Notes: generated from the sequence alone by a model not told the origin. A DNA stretch of 64,000 bases from Dolosigranulum pigrum ATCC 51524 (GCF_000245815.1 NZ_JH601103.1:742313-806312); one strand, 5' to 3'. Shown: positions 52,286-61,931, counted from the first letter of the stretch. Numbers and translations are program-made.

Positions 52286-53698
52286 ATGGTAGTAGCAGAT
52301 TTTACAGTTGAATTAGATACGGTTGTTGTTGGTGCTGGACCTGGTGGCTATGTAGCTGCCATCCGCGCCGCACAAATGGGCCAAAAAGTTGCCATTGTTG
52401 AAAAAGAATTCATCGGTGGTGTGTGCTTGAACGTGGGATGTATTCCATCTAAGGCACTTATTGCGGCAGGTCACCGTTACCACGAAGCACAACATTCTGA
52501 AGGTTTTGGGATTACAACTGAGAATGTTTCCATTGATTTTGAAGAAACTCAAAAATGGAAAGACACTAAAGTTGTAGGTACCTTGACTAAAGGTGTTGAA
52601 GGATTGCTTAAGAAAAATAAAGTTGAAATTATTCGCGGAGAAGCATACATCAACAACCCGAATAAGATGCGTGTTATGACTGAAGAAGGCGGACAAACCT
52701 ATTCATTCAATAATGTTATCTTAGCAACCGGTTCAACACCAATTGAAATTCCAGGCTTCAGTTACAAATCTGAACGCGTCTTGGACTCAACCGGTGCCCT
52801 TAACTTGAAAGAAATTCCTAAAAAATTAGTTGTTGTCGGTGGAGGATATATCGGTTCTGAATTAGCAGGAGTCTATGCTAACTTTGGAACAGAAGTCACT
52901 ATTCTAGAAGGAACTGACCAAATCTTGGGCGGTTTCGATGATGATATGATTAAATTAGTTGAAAAAGACTTCAAGAAAAACAAAGGCATGACCATTGTAA
53001 CCAATGCAATGGCGAAAAAAGCTGAAGAAACAGACAACGGTGTTACTGTGACTTATGAAGCTGGTGGCGAAGAGAAAACTATCGATGCTGATTATGTTTT
53101 AGTTACAGTTGGTCGTCGTCCAAATACAGAAGAACTTGGTCTTGAAGGATGTGGCGTTAATATTAACGACCGCGGTTTAATTGAAGTGGATAACCAAGGA
53201 CGTACAAATGTAGATAGTATTTGGGCTATTGGTGATATCGTTCCAGGAGCTGCTCTTGCGCACAAAGCATCTTACGAAGCAAAAATTGCAGCAGAAGCAA
53301 TTAGTGGTAAAAAAGTCGAAGTTGACTACAATGCAATTCCAGCGGTAGCCTTCACTGATCCTGAAATGGCTTCAGTTGGTTACACGGAAAAAGAAGCAAA
53401 AGAAGCTGGCTTTGATGTGAAAGCAACAAAATTCCCACTAGCTGGGAATGGTCGTGCGCTATCACTAGGTAAGACAGAAGGATTCGTTCGCTTAATTACA
53501 CGTAAAGAAGATAATGTGATCTTAGGTGGACAAGTTGTTGGAGTCGGAGCTTCGAACGCAATCGCTGAAATTGCGCTTGCTATCGAAAGTGGTATGAACG
53601 CTGAAGATATCGTGCTTACTATTCACGCCCACCCAACATTAGCCGAGGTTACTATGGATGCTGCCGAAGCTGCATTGGGCATGCCAATTCATATGTAA
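52286..53698 (+). CDS. pdhD: Dihydrolipoamide dehydrogenase (E3)
   Basis: A 470-residue FAD flavoprotein that reoxidises the lipoyl groups of PdhC. It has the FAD motif VVGAGPGGYVAA, the redox pair Cys47/Cys52 in GGVCLNVGCIPSK, the NAD motif VVGGGYIGSELAGVYANFG and the C-terminal HAHPTLAEV with the active-site His. It starts 14 bases after pdhC and closes the operon. Confidence 0.96.
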   Translation: MVVADFTVELDTVVVGAGPGGYVAAIRAAQMGQKVAIVEKEFIGGVCLNVGCIPSKALIAAGHRYHEAQHSEGFGITTENVSIDFEETQKWKDTKVVGTLTKGVEGLLKKNKVEIIRGEAYINNPNKMRVMTEEGGQTYSFNNVILATGSTPIEIPGFSYKSERVLDSTGALNLKEIPKKLVVVGGGYIGSELAGVYANFGTEVTILEGTDQILGGFDDDMIKLVEKDFKKNKGMTIVTNAMAKKAEETDNGVTVTYEAGGEEKTIDADYVLVTVGRRPNTEELGLEGCGVNINDRGLIEVDNQGRTNVDSIWAIGDIVPGAALAHKASYEAKIAAEAISGKKVEVDYNAIPAVAFTDPEMASVGYTEKEAKEAGFDVKATKFPLAGNGRALSLGKTEGFVRLITRKEDNVILGGQVVGVGASNAIAEIALAIESGMNAEDIVLTIHAHPTLAEVTMDAAEAALGMPIHM

Positions 53699-53732
53699 TA
53701 GAGTCGCTTACTAGTCATATAATAGAATTATC

Positions 53733-53775
53733 AAAAAACAGACAGTATTCCTTTTTAGGAACCTGTCTGTTTTTA
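53733..53775 (+). terminator. Terminator of the pdh operon
   Basis: AAAACAGACAG...TTCC pairs with GGAACCTGTCTGTTTT (about 53757-53774), followed by T residues. Confidence 0.85.
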
Positions 53776-53982
53776 TATACATAAAATTGGGAAAAATATG
53801 GATTTTTCACATAATTAAGAGCATAAAATTAAATAATTAATTGAAATTAGAACATAAATGTCCTGTACATGTGAAATAACTTTTGATAAAATATGAGAGA
53901 AATTAGTTTGTTGAAAATATGTTTATGTCTCAATCCTGTATTTAGTTGATTTTATTGTAGAAAAAAGGTTATCTGTATAAAG

Positions 53983-54108
53983 ACGTTGCAACGTATTGAA
54001 TGCGGAAAAGTTGCAGCTAGAATTACGACTCTATCTTTTATTGCGAAGCAGTTAGATATATCGCTTGAAGAGTTAATTAATATAAATTCTCAGGATGTTC
54101 TTAAATAA
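53983..54108 (+). pseudogene. C-terminal remnant of an XRE-family HTH regulator
   Basis: The frame encodes TLQRIECGKVAARITTLSFI and AKQLDISLEELINI, then a stop. This is the second half of a Cro/CI-type HTH (recognition helix 'LQRIE.GK', then 'LSTL..IAK.L.IS...L'). A stop codon precedes it in frame (GTA TAA), and no start is present. Confidence 0.7.
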
Positions 54109-54204
54109 AATAATTATGTAAATAGATTTAGTAAATAGTCCCCGAATCGTCTGGTAATGTATCTTTATCAGGCGTTTTTGTACATAAGGATAAAAGTGCT
54201 TTGG

Positions 54205-54233
54205 TTGAGTTTCTGTTTAAGTTGGATTACACT
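54205..54233 (+). promoter_or_regulatory. Promoter of the inositol-monophosphatase-family gene
   Basis: TTGAGT (54205-54210), 17 bases, TACACT (54228-54233), 33 bases before the start. Confidence 0.6.
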
Positions 54234-54265
54234 AGAGATAAAGAAGCTGAGAGGAAGTAGAAGAT

Positions 54266-55042
54266 ATGTCAATAATAAGGGAGCGTCATGAAGTGATTAT
54301 GTCTTGGTTGAACGAAGCGGCTGAAAATATTCGCCGGGCCTTACAATCAGAACTCGATGTATCACAAAAAACAAGTCCACGCGATTTAGTGACCAATATG
54401 GATAAGGAAACGGAAGATTATTTAACAGGAAAAATTCGTGAATTCTATCCAAATGATCAAATTGTGAGTGAAGAAGGATTTGGCGATACGGTTAAGTCAA
54501 TGGAAGGGACGATTTGGTTTGTTGATCCGATTGATGGCACCTTAAATTTTGTGAAGCAGCAAGAGAACTTTGCGATTATGTTAGCGGTATATGAAGATGG
54601 TATCGGTCAGCAAAGTTATATTTATGATGTTATGCGGGATCGCCTCTATTATGGCGTGCAAGATGATGGTGTATACTGTAACGGAGAAAGGTTATCTGCA
54701 CCGGAGAATTTAGCAATTACAGACGGTTTAGTAGCGGTGAATTCTACTTTATTAGGGAAGTCACGTGTGGAAGCTGTCGATAGTTTATTGGAAGACAGCC
54801 TAGGCGTGCGGATGTATGGTTCGGCTGGGATTGAAAGTGTCGAAGTGGCTGCGGGACGAACCGTGGCTTATATTGCGAAAACCTTAAACCCATGGGATAT
54901 TGCTCCAGGTAAATTGATGGTTGAGCTGTTAGGAGGTCGTGTGTTAGACTTCTCGGGTGGACCAATTGATCTACTAAATCCAACAGGTGCGATTTTTGCA
55001 ACTGAACAAGCAGCAGAAACCATTGCTGAGCGGTTAAAATAG
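54266..55042 (+). CDS. Inositol monophosphatase family protein
   Basis: A Mg2+/Li+-sensitive phosphatase fold of 258 residues. Metal-binding motifs are present: TNMDKETE, SEEGFG, WFVDPIDGTLNFV and the C-terminal NPWDIAPGKLMVE. In Gram-positives such proteins (YktC/SuhB-like) dephosphorylate inositol phosphates, other sugar phosphates or nucleotides; the substrate here is unknown. GAGAGGAAG precedes the ATG. It lies before bipA but has its own promoter. Confidence 0.9.
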   Translation: MSIIRERHEVIMSWLNEAAENIRRALQSELDVSQKTSPRDLVTNMDKETEDYLTGKIREFYPNDQIVSEEGFGDTVKSMEGTIWFVDPIDGTLNFVKQQENFAIMLAVYEDGIGQQSYIYDVMRDRLYYGVQDDGVYCNGERLSAPENLAITDGLVAVNSTLLGKSRVEAVDSLLEDSLGVRMYGSAGIESVEVAAGRTVAYIAKTLNPWDIAPGKLMVELLGGRVLDFSGGPIDLLNPTGAIFATEQAAETIAERLK

Positions 55043-55151
55043 GGCGAAATATCCCTCTAGCTTAACACAACTCTGTATAAAGCATTTAGAATCTCTTATA
55101 TATTTTTTATAAAAAAATATAGGAAGTTATTAAGAGAGTTGCAATTCAGTG

Positions 55152-55237
55152 TTGCGTCTCACTAGTAGTTACTGATATAATGTTAGAGCACAAAAGATGA
55201 TGGAACGTGTATCATAGGGATGCACGTTCTTTTCTTA
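55152..55237 (+). promoter_or_regulatory. bipA promoter and 5' UTR terminator-like attenuator
   Basis: TTGCGT (55152-55157), 18 bases, TATAAT (55176-55181). Within the 5' UTR, GAACGTG (55203-55209) pairs with CACGTTC (55223-55229), extended by ATC/GAT, and TTTTCTT follows directly. Such a hairpin some 20 bases after the predicted start site could attenuate bipA or end a very short RNA. Confidence 0.55.
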
Positions 55238-55259
55238 AAGTTATGGGGGATTTTTTACA

Positions 55260-57092
55260 TTGAATAAACGAGAAGATATTAGAAATATAGCGATAATTGC
55301 ACACGTTGACCATGGAAAAACGACACTGGTTGATGAGTTGTTAGCTCAATCCAACACCTTAGACGATCACATGACGCTTAGTGAACGAGCAATGGATAAT
55401 AATGATATTGAAAAAGAACGTGGTATTACGATTCTAGCAAAAAATACAGCGGTCAAATACAATGATACAACGATTAATATTCTGGATACGCCAGGTCACG
55501 CTGATTTTGGTGGTGAAGTTGAGCGTATTATGAAAATGGTTGATGGTGTTATTCTAGTGGTGGATGCTTATGAAGGAACTATGCCACAGACACGATTTGT
55601 CTTGAAAAAAGCATTAGAACAAAATTTACAGCCAATTGTTGTTGTGAATAAAATTGATAAACCAACAGCGCGTCCAACTGAAGTGGTAGATGAGGTGCTT
55701 GATTTATTAATTGAGCTAGATGCAGATGATGAACAGTTAGAGTTTCCGGTTGTGTATGCATCAGCACTTAATGGAACAAGTAGTTTCAGCGATGATCCAG
55801 TGAAGCAAGCTGAGACAATGGCCCCTATTTTTGAGACGATTTTAGAAAAAATTCCAGCACCGATCGATAATAGCGATGAGCCTCTACAATTCCAAGTCTC
55901 CTTACTCGACTACAACGATTATGTTGGTCGAATTGGGATTGGACGAGTCTTCCGTGGGGAAATTAATGTTGGAGATCAAGTAACATTGAGTAAATTGGAC
56001 GGCTCAACGAAGAATTTCCGTGTGACTAAATTATTCGGATTCTTAGGCCTTGAGCGACGAGAAATTAAATCGGCTAAAGCAGGTGATTTAATTGCGGTAT
56101 CTGGATTTGAAGATATTTTCGTAGGTGAGACTGTAACACCTGTTGATCATGTGGATCCACTACCTATTCTCCATATTGATGAACCGACACTACAAATGAC
56201 ATTCTTAGCAAATAACTCACCATTTTCAGGGCGTGAAGGGAAATGGGTCACTAGTTCTAAAATTGAAGAACGCCTGATGCAAGAATTACAAACAGATGTC
56301 TCACTTAATGTTGAAAAGACGGATTCACCAGATGTATGGAAAGTGTCAGGACGTGGTGAGCTTCACTTGTCTATCTTAATTGAAAATATGCGTCGTGAAG
56401 GATATGAGGTACAAGTATCTCGTCCAGAAGTTATTGTGCGCGAGATCGACGGCGTTAAATGTGAACCTTATGAACGTGTCCAGATTGACACACCAGAAGA
56501 ATATATGGGGTCGATTATTGAAGCACTTGGCCAGCGTAAAGGTGAAATGAAAGATATGATCAATACCGGTAGTGGTCAAGTTCGTATGATTTTCCAAGTG
56601 CCAGCACGTGGTTTGATCGGCTTTACAAATGAATTCTTATCAATGACACGTGGTTATGGTATTTTGAACCATACCTTTGATGAATATGCACCGATGACAG
56701 ATGGTAATGCAGGTCAACGTAAAAACGGCGCGCTAGTCTCTATGGAAAATGGGCAAGCGACCAGTTACAGTATTATGAACTTGGGTGAGCGCGGGACAAT
56801 CTTCGTTGAGCCAGGAACGGAAGTATACGAAGGTATGATCATTGGAATGAATAACCGCGATAACGATTTGGCAGTGAATATTACGAAGGAAAAACAGAAA
56901 ACTAATGTTCGTTCTGCGACAAAAGACCAAACAGTTGTTATTAATAAACCTAAAATTATGTCATTGGAAGAGTCGTTAGAATTCATTACTGAAGATGAAT
57001 ATGTGGAGGTTACACCAGAAAGCATACGTCTACGTAAGAAAATCTTGAACAAAAATGAGCGTGAAAAAGCGAAGAAAAAGAAAAACAAATAA
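55260..57092 (+). CDS. typA: Ribosome-associated GTPase BipA/TypA
   Basis: A translational GTPase of 610 residues that helps 50S assembly and growth under stress. The G motifs are AHVDHGKTTL, RGITI, DTPGHADF, NKIDKP and the SAL-type YASALNG. EF-G-like domains III and V and the BipA-specific C-terminal domain follow (GERGTIFVEPGTEVYEGMI and neighbours). The start is TTG 55260 with GGGGGA ten bases upstream; the ORF aligns with the family from this position. Confidence 0.95.
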   Translation: MNKREDIRNIAIIAHVDHGKTTLVDELLAQSNTLDDHMTLSERAMDNNDIEKERGITILAKNTAVKYNDTTINILDTPGHADFGGEVERIMKMVDGVILVVDAYEGTMPQTRFVLKKALEQNLQPIVVVNKIDKPTARPTEVVDEVLDLLIELDADDEQLEFPVVYASALNGTSSFSDDPVKQAETMAPIFETILEKIPAPIDNSDEPLQFQVSLLDYNDYVGRIGIGRVFRGEINVGDQVTLSKLDGSTKNFRVTKLFGFLGLERREIKSAKAGDLIAVSGFEDIFVGETVTPVDHVDPLPILHIDEPTLQMTFLANNSPFSGREGKWVTSSKIEERLMQELQTDVSLNVEKTDSPDVWKVSGRGELHLSILIENMRREGYEVQVSRPEVIVREIDGVKCEPYERVQIDTPEEYMGSIIEALGQRKGEMKDMINTGSGQVRMIFQVPARGLIGFTNEFLSMTRGYGILNHTFDEYAPMTDGNAGQRKNGALVSMENGQATSYSIMNLGERGTIFVEPGTEVYEGMIIGMNNRDNDLAVNITKEKQKTNVRSATKDQTVVINKPKIMSLEESLEFITEDEYVEVTPESIRLRKKILNKNEREKAKKKKNK

Positions 57093-57199
57093 TCATTGAG
57101 TGAGTTGTATACGGCATAGAGCGTTCAAGTGGTCTTATGTTTATAATAAGCGGATGATGTATGATATAATGAAGATGACCGATATTGGAGGAACATAGC

Positions 57200-57487
57200 A
57201 TGAATAAATTAAAAACAGCCTATGCTAAGGACGTGTTATTGGAAGATGTTGAGAAAATATCAAATTTAATTGAAAATCAGCGTCATCTTTGTGTTGCTTG
57301 TCCGGCTTTCGAAGAAGTTATTGATACGCAATTATTTGGATTTTCGAAAAAAATTGAATTTGCTGTACGCATGGATATGATTGATGAAGAAGAGGGACAG
57401 CTAATGCTGAGTGATCTTGAGAAGCATTTGAGTGATGTATATGATCACGCTATCGATCAAGTCCAACAAACAGATGGACTTGATTAA
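57200..57487 (+). CDS. YlaN-family protein (UPF0358)
   Basis: A small helical protein of 95 residues. The central block CPAFEEVIDTQLFGFSKKI and EFAVRMDMIDEEEGQLML match YlaN. In Bacillus and Staphylococcus YlaN is important in iron limitation and binds Fur; the role here is by homology only. ATG 57200 was chosen because GGAGGAA lies seven bases upstream. A TATAAT box stands at about 57162-57170. Confidence 0.88.
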   Translation: MNKLKTAYAKDVLLEDVEKISNLIENQRHLCVACPAFEEVIDTQLFGFSKKIEFAVRMDMIDEEEGQLMLSDLEKHLSDVYDHAIDQVQQTDGLD

Positions 57488-57596
57488 TAATACCGGCTGA
57501 ACCTTATTGCATTCAGTCAAAAAACTCTCTTTATACAAGGGAGTTTTTTGTTATCAATCAAATAGTGTAATTAAACAAGTGAAAGGAGAGATTGTT

Positions 57597-57926
57597 GTGG
57601 AGATGATGCAAACATTAGTGCAACATCGTATTGGTTTAGTTATTTGGTTATATACACCGAAGTATGTTAACAAGTTGAAAAATTTTGGGTTGCTTCATTA
57701 TGTTTCGCGTAAGTTGAATTATGCGGTTTTATATGTGGATGAGCAAGAGGTAGAGAAGACCATGAATCAATTACAGTCATTGCACTTTGTTCGCGAGATT
57801 GAGCGAAGTTACCAGACAGAAATGCCATATACGTATGACGGTTTGTTGGAAGAACTTGATAAACAAGCACAAGCGGTCAATAAGGAAAAAGAAGAGCAAA
57901 GTATCGGATTGTTTACGCGTTTGTAA
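57597..57926 (+). CDS. YlbG-family protein (DUF2129)
   Basis: A cytoplasmic protein of 109 residues with the YlbG blocks HRIGLVIWLYTPKYVNKLK, FGLLHYVSRKLNYAVLYVD and a C-terminal Lys/Glu-rich helix. Function unknown; it lies next to rsmD and coaD in many Firmicutes (ylbG-rsmD-coaD). The start was set at GTG 57597, after AAAGGAGAG; the longer frame has no ribosome binding site. It probably forms an operon with the two following genes. Confidence 0.85.
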   Translation: MEMMQTLVQHRIGLVIWLYTPKYVNKLKNFGLLHYVSRKLNYAVLYVDEQEVEKTMNQLQSLHFVREIERSYQTEMPYTYDGLLEELDKQAQAVNKEKEEQSIGLFTRL

Positions 57927-57960
57927 GAGACGAAAGAAGAGAAGATAGGAGCTAATGAGA

Positions 57961-58517
57961 TGAGAATTATTGCGGGTGAATACGGGGGGCGACCGTTGCA
58001 TGGGCTAGTGGGACAAGATACTCGCCCAACTTCTGATAATATTAAAGAGACCATGTTTAATTTGATTGGGCCATACTTCGAGGGAGGCGTGGTGTTAGAT
58101 CTTTATGCAGGAACGGGTGCTTTGGCGATTGAAGCTATTTCGCGTGGAGCAGCAGAAGCTTATTTAATTGACCAAAATGCAGTTGCCTTCGAGACCATAA
58201 ATAAAAATATTGAAATAACAAAAGCGCCTGAAAAATTCAATGTATTCAAAGGAAATGCTGCAAACCATTTAATGATGTTGATGCACAAGCAACTGCAGTT
58301 TAACTTAATTTTTCTAGATCCACCGTATAAAGAACAGACCATTGTATCTGACATCGAATGGTTGTTGGAGCATGAGATGGTTGCTGAACGTGCGCTGATT
58401 ACATGTGAAACACATTCTAGCGTTGAACTTCCAGAAGAGATTGGCGATCTTACGGTGTACAAAAAGCGTCATTGCGGAAAAACATTACTAACCATATATA
58501 GTCGTGGTGAGTTCTAA
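57961..58517 (+). CDS. rsmD: 16S rRNA (guanine966-N2)-methyltransferase RsmD
   Basis: A 185-residue SAM-dependent methyltransferase acting on G966 of 16S rRNA. It shows MRIIAGEYGGRPL, the DTRPTSDNIKETMFNLI block, the SAM motif VLDLYAGTGALAIEAISRGA and the catalytic LDPPYK. ATG begins at 57960/57961. Its stop overlaps the coaD ATG by one base (TAATG), so the two are coupled. Confidence 0.93.
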
Positions 58518-58999
58518 TGAAGGCAGTCTATGCAGGAAGTTTTGATCCGGTAACGAATGGGCATATTGATATTATTACACGGAGTGCTAACGTGTTCGAT
58601 GAAGTGATTGTAGCAATTGCAACGAATACGTCTAAAGCGCCACTTTTTACAGCAGAGGAAAAGCAAGTTGTTCTTGAATCATTAATGCATGATCGTCAGT
58701 TACATAATGTCTCGGTCATGCAATTGAGTGAGGGATTGACAGTTGATTTTGCTAAGCAACACGGAGCTAGAATTTTGATTCGTGGTATTCGTTCAGTTAA
58801 GGATATGGAGTACGAGATGGATATTGAATCAATGAATAAGGTACAAAATCCGGATGTTGAGACGGTATTTTTTATGGCGGACAAACAATATCGTTATTTA
58901 AGCTCTAGTATGATTAAAGAAGTGGCTAAGTTTGGTGGGAACTTGGATGAATTGGTTCCTGCTGAGGTAGCTAGACTTTTGAAAGAAAAGTTGCAGTAA
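58517..58999 (+). CDS. coaD: Phosphopantetheine adenylyltransferase
   Basis: The fourth step of CoA synthesis. The 160-residue protein carries the nucleotidyltransferase signature YAGSFDPVTNGHIDII at the N-terminus, RGIRSVKDMEYE, and the C-terminal YRYLSSSMIKEVAKFGG. Directly after the stop a 25-codon ORF (59000-59077) follows, possibly a relic of the next gene; I cannot assign it. Confidence 0.96.
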   Translation: MKAVYAGSFDPVTNGHIDIITRSANVFDEVIVAIATNTSKAPLFTAEEKQVVLESLMHDRQLHNVSVMQLSEGLTVDFAKQHGARILIRGIRSVKDMEYEMDIESMNKVQNPDVETVFFMADKQYRYLSSSMIKEVAKFGGNLDELVPAEVARLLKEKLQ

Positions 59000-59090
59000 A
59001 TGTTGTTAGAAGCTCGTGAGGAAATTATTTGTAATGGAGTAGAGCTAGTATATGACGGGCACTCTACTAACTCATAGGGGTAATAATAAA

Positions 59091-59136
59091 AGAAGGAGGT
59101 TAAACTCACATATTTGTGTGAGTTTAACCTCCTCTT
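59091..59136. terminator. Strong bidirectional terminator between coaD and clpE
   Basis: AGGAGGTTAAACTCACA (59094-59110) pairs with TGTGAGTTTAACCTCCT (59117-59133), a perfect 17-bp stem. It closes both convergent genes. Confidence 0.85.
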
Positions 59137-59169
59137 AGTGTTTTGAATAGTTGGTTAAAAGTTAATAAT

Positions 59170-61347
59170 TTATTCTTCAGTAGATTGGATAATAATCTCA
59201 CCGTCATCATTAAGGGTTGCTTTTAGATGTTTTTGGTCAGGGTGATCGAGGTAGAAGGCAGCAATTTGGTCTTCGATCTGCTCTTCGATAACTCGGCGTA
59301 GTGGTCGTGCGCCCATTTTAGGATTGTAACCTAATTCGACTAATTGTTCTTTAGCTTCAGTAGTGACAGTTAGCGTCAAGTTACGCTCAGCAATCGCTTG
59401 ATCAATCTCATCAATCATGATATCGACAATATTGATTAAGTTTTCCTTGCTTAAGGCATTGAATTCAATGATACCGTCTAAGCGGTTCAAGAACTCAGGG
59501 CGGAAGTAGTTCGATAATTTTTCTAATAAGTCAGCTGTTGTAGGGGATGAATTGGCCCCAAAACCAACGCTGGCAGCTAGATTATCGCTCGAACCGGCAT
59601 TACTTGTCATAATGATGATAGTTTCCTTAAAGTTCACTGTTCGTCCTTGTGAATCTGTTAAATGGCCGTCATCAAGAATTTGTAGGAACATGTTTAAGAC
59701 ATCAGGGTGTGCTTTTTCAATCTCATCAACAAGAATTAAGCTGTATGGATTTCGGCGCACTGTTTCGGTTAATTGGCCTGCTTCATCATAGCCAACGTAG
59801 CCTGGAGGGGATCCAATCAGACGAGATGTACTGTGTTTTTCCATATATTCACTCATATCGAGTCTGACGAGTGATTCTTTACTACCGAATAATTCTTGTG
59901 CTAAACTTTTTGCTAGCTCAGTTTTTCCGACTCCGGTAGGTCCGAGGAATAGGAAAGATCCGATTGGGCGTTCTTTTTTACGTAAGCCAATGCGGTTACG
60001 ACGAATAGCTTTTGCAACTTTTTCAATCGCTTCAGCTTGACCGACAACTTGTTCTGCTAAGCTGTCTTCAAGGTCTCTCAGTTGTGTTTGTTCTTTTTCT
60101 TTTAATTCACCCACAGGAATACCGGTTTTAATTTCGATAATATTAATAATATCTTGTTCGGTAACGTTAGGTGTTTTAGATTCAGGTGATTGTTGTTCTA
60201 ACATTCCTTCGAATTTGCTAATTTGATCGCGGAAGAAGGCGGCTTTTTCGTAATCTTCGCGTTCTAAGGCTGCTTGTTTTTTCATTTCGGCATCTTCAAT
60301 TTTTTCTTTTAATTCAGCTGGATTCGATGGTTGGATCGTTAAGTTTTTCTTTGACCCGGCTTCGTCCATTAAGTCAATAGCTTTATCGGGTAAGAAGCGA
60401 TCTTGAATATAACGGTGTGAGAGCTGAATAGCTGCTTTTAGTGCTTCTTTTTGGTATTTTACGTGATGGAAGTCTTCGTATTTTTCTTGGATACCTTCTA
60501 AGATCGTTAAGGTTTGTTCGGGGGTTGGCTCATTGACTTTAACTGGCTGGAGACGACGCTCTAGCGCTGGATCTTTTTCAATTTTACGATATTCACTGAG
60601 CGTAGTTGCTCCGACCATTTGCATTTCACCACGAGCCAGGGCCGGTTTTAAGATGTTACCGGCATCCATACTACTTTCTTGTGAGGTGCCTGCACCTACT
60701 AATTCGTGTACTTCATCGATGAATAAGATAATATTATTATTATCACTCAGCTCTTTGATGAGTTGCTGCATACGCTCTTCGAATTGTCCGCGAATACCTG
60801 TTCCGGATACAAGTGAAGCAACATCTAAACGAATAACTTCTTTATCCATCAATTTTTCAGGAACTTCAGCGTTGACAATCTTGTTCGCTAATCCTTCCAC
60901 AACAGCTGTTTTCCCTACACCGGCTTCTCCGATAAGAACAGGGTTGTTCTTCGTACGACGATTTAAAATTTCGATCACACGTTCAATCTCACTATCCCGG
61001 CCAATAATGGGATCAATATTGCCTTCGCGGGCCATTTGAGTGAGGTTAATTCCAAATTCAGCTAGCACGCCACCATCTTGAACTCCTCCATGAGAAGCAT
61101 GGCTGTGACTGCCTCCATTAGCTTGCTGTTGGGCCATTCCTTGTGGGATGTTACCACCGAGCATTGCACCGAGTAGGTCATTTAAGTTGTCAAAGCCGCG
61201 TGGTTCTTGCGGAGTTTGTTGACCTCGTTGCATAGCTTTGATTTCAGAATAGCATTGTTTACATAGTTCAATTTCGCGTTTTTGGCCGTTTATGGCAGTT
61301 GTTAAGTGAATACTTGCATGACGTTGATTACATCGTTGACATAACAT
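59170..61347 (-). CDS. clpE: ATP-dependent Clp protease ATPase ClpE
   Basis: A HSP100 unfoldase of 725 residues that feeds ClpP. The N-terminal zinc finger (CQRC...CKQC, residues 3-35) marks ClpE, followed by a Gln/Gly-rich linker, AAA1 (GEAGVGKTA, LFIDEVHELVGAG), a UVR-type coiled coil (EREDYEKAAFFRDQI) and AAA2 (GPTGVGKTE, VDEIEKAH). ATG 61347 is placed ten bases after AAAGGAG; the ATG at 61356 overlaps that site. Two CtsR boxes lie in its promoter. Confidence 0.96.
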   Translation of the reverse strand: MLCQRCNQRHASIHLTTAINGQKREIELCKQCYSEIKAMQRGQQTPQEPRGFDNLNDLLGAMLGGNIPQGMAQQQANGGSHSHASHGGVQDGGVLAEFGINLTQMAREGNIDPIIGRDSEIERVIEILNRRTKNNPVLIGEAGVGKTAVVEGLANKIVNAEVPEKLMDKEVIRLDVASLVSGTGIRGQFEERMQQLIKELSDNNNIILFIDEVHELVGAGTSQESSMDAGNILKPALARGEMQMVGATTLSEYRKIEKDPALERRLQPVKVNEPTPEQTLTILEGIQEKYEDFHHVKYQKEALKAAIQLSHRYIQDRFLPDKAIDLMDEAGSKKNLTIQPSNPAELKEKIEDAEMKKQAALEREDYEKAAFFRDQISKFEGMLEQQSPESKTPNVTEQDIINIIEIKTGIPVGELKEKEQTQLRDLEDSLAEQVVGQAEAIEKVAKAIRRNRIGLRKKERPIGSFLFLGPTGVGKTELAKSLAQELFGSKESLVRLDMSEYMEKHSTSRLIGSPPGYVGYDEAGQLTETVRRNPYSLILVDEIEKAHPDVLNMFLQILDDGHLTDSQGRTVNFKETIIIMTSNAGSSDNLAASVGFGANSSPTTADLLEKLSNYFRPEFLNRLDGIIEFNALSKENLINIVDIMIDEIDQAIAERNLTLTVTTEAKEQLVELGYNPKMGARPLRRVIEEQIEDQIAAFYLDHPDQKHLKATLNDDGEIIIQSTEE

Positions 61348-61442
61348 AAAAATCATTCTCCTTTAATATTCAATTTTAGTACTTGTCTATTGCGTTTTAA
61401 GATACATGATAGTCAGAGTAGACAAGTAAAAGTCATTCGAAA

Positions 61443-61498
61443 TTTGACCTTCTTTGACTTTCTATCTATATTATACTCTGACCTTTTCTGACTTTCAA
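61443..61498 (-). promoter_or_regulatory. clpE promoter with two CtsR operators
   Basis: On the minus strand TTGAAA (61498-61493), 17 bases and TATAAT (61475-61470). One CtsR box, AGTCAGAAAAGGTCAGA (61493-61477), fills the spacer. A second, AGTCAAAGAAGGTCAAA (61459-61443), covers the start region. Both fit the heptad rule RGTCANANANRGTCANA. Confidence 0.9.
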
Positions 61499-61664
61499 GT
61501 CTTTTTACTTAAAAAATAAATTTTTTTGCAAAAAATAAGTGAATGAGTTGTTGTTTTAAGCAATATCTGGTAATCTTATAAGTGATGGAAGTTAGTGAGG
61601 AGTCGTATAAGCTGCTCACTTGTGTGCTTTCAAAATATCATTATATATAAAGGGGAAATTTTCA

Positions 61665-61931
61665 ATGGAAAAAAGAGATTACAATATTGTTGCAGAAACA
61701 GGAATTCACGCACGTCCAGCTACGTTATTAGTACAAACAGCGAGCAAGTTCAGTGCAGAAACAACACTTGAGTACAAAGGTAAGAGTGTTAACTTGAAAT
61801 CTATTATGGGTGTTATGTCACTTGGTGTTGGTCAAGGATCTGACGTAACAATTACTGTAGAAGGTGAAGACGAAAAAGAAGCAATCGAAGCGATTGACGA
61901 AACAATCAAAAAAGAAGGATTGGCAGAATAA
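61665..61931 (+). CDS. ptsH: PTS phosphocarrier protein HPr
   Basis: An 88-residue protein that shuttles phosphate from enzyme I to EIIA. His15 (TGIHARPA) and the regulatory Ser46 (LKSIMGV) are both present, so it can also act with CcpA in catabolite control. ATG 61665 follows AAAGGGG. It drives the two Gat-type PTS in this window. It is followed three bases on by ptsI. Confidence 0.97.
   Translation: MEKRDYNIVAETGIHARPATLLVQTASKFSAETTLEYKGKSVNLKSIMGVMSLGVGQGSDVTITVEGEDEKEAIEAIDETIKKEGLAE

Larger units (their letters stand above)
53776..54265. other. Intergenic region with a decayed regulator fragment
   Basis: AT-rich and without an intact gene. It contains the XRE-type relic at 53983-54108, a weak T-tailed hairpin (CGTCTGGTAA with TTATCAGGCG, about 54149-54176) and the promoter of the next gene. 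Confidence 0.6.

Noticed and set aside
59000..59077. 25-codon ORF directly after coaD
   Set aside because: It has no own ribosome binding site, no family match and ends before the terminator; it may be a relic but cannot be supported as a gene.
60533..61039. 168-residue ORF antisense to clpE
   Set aside because: It mirrors conserved AAA+ codons, is Ser/Ile-rich without a recognisable domain, and has no ribosome binding site.
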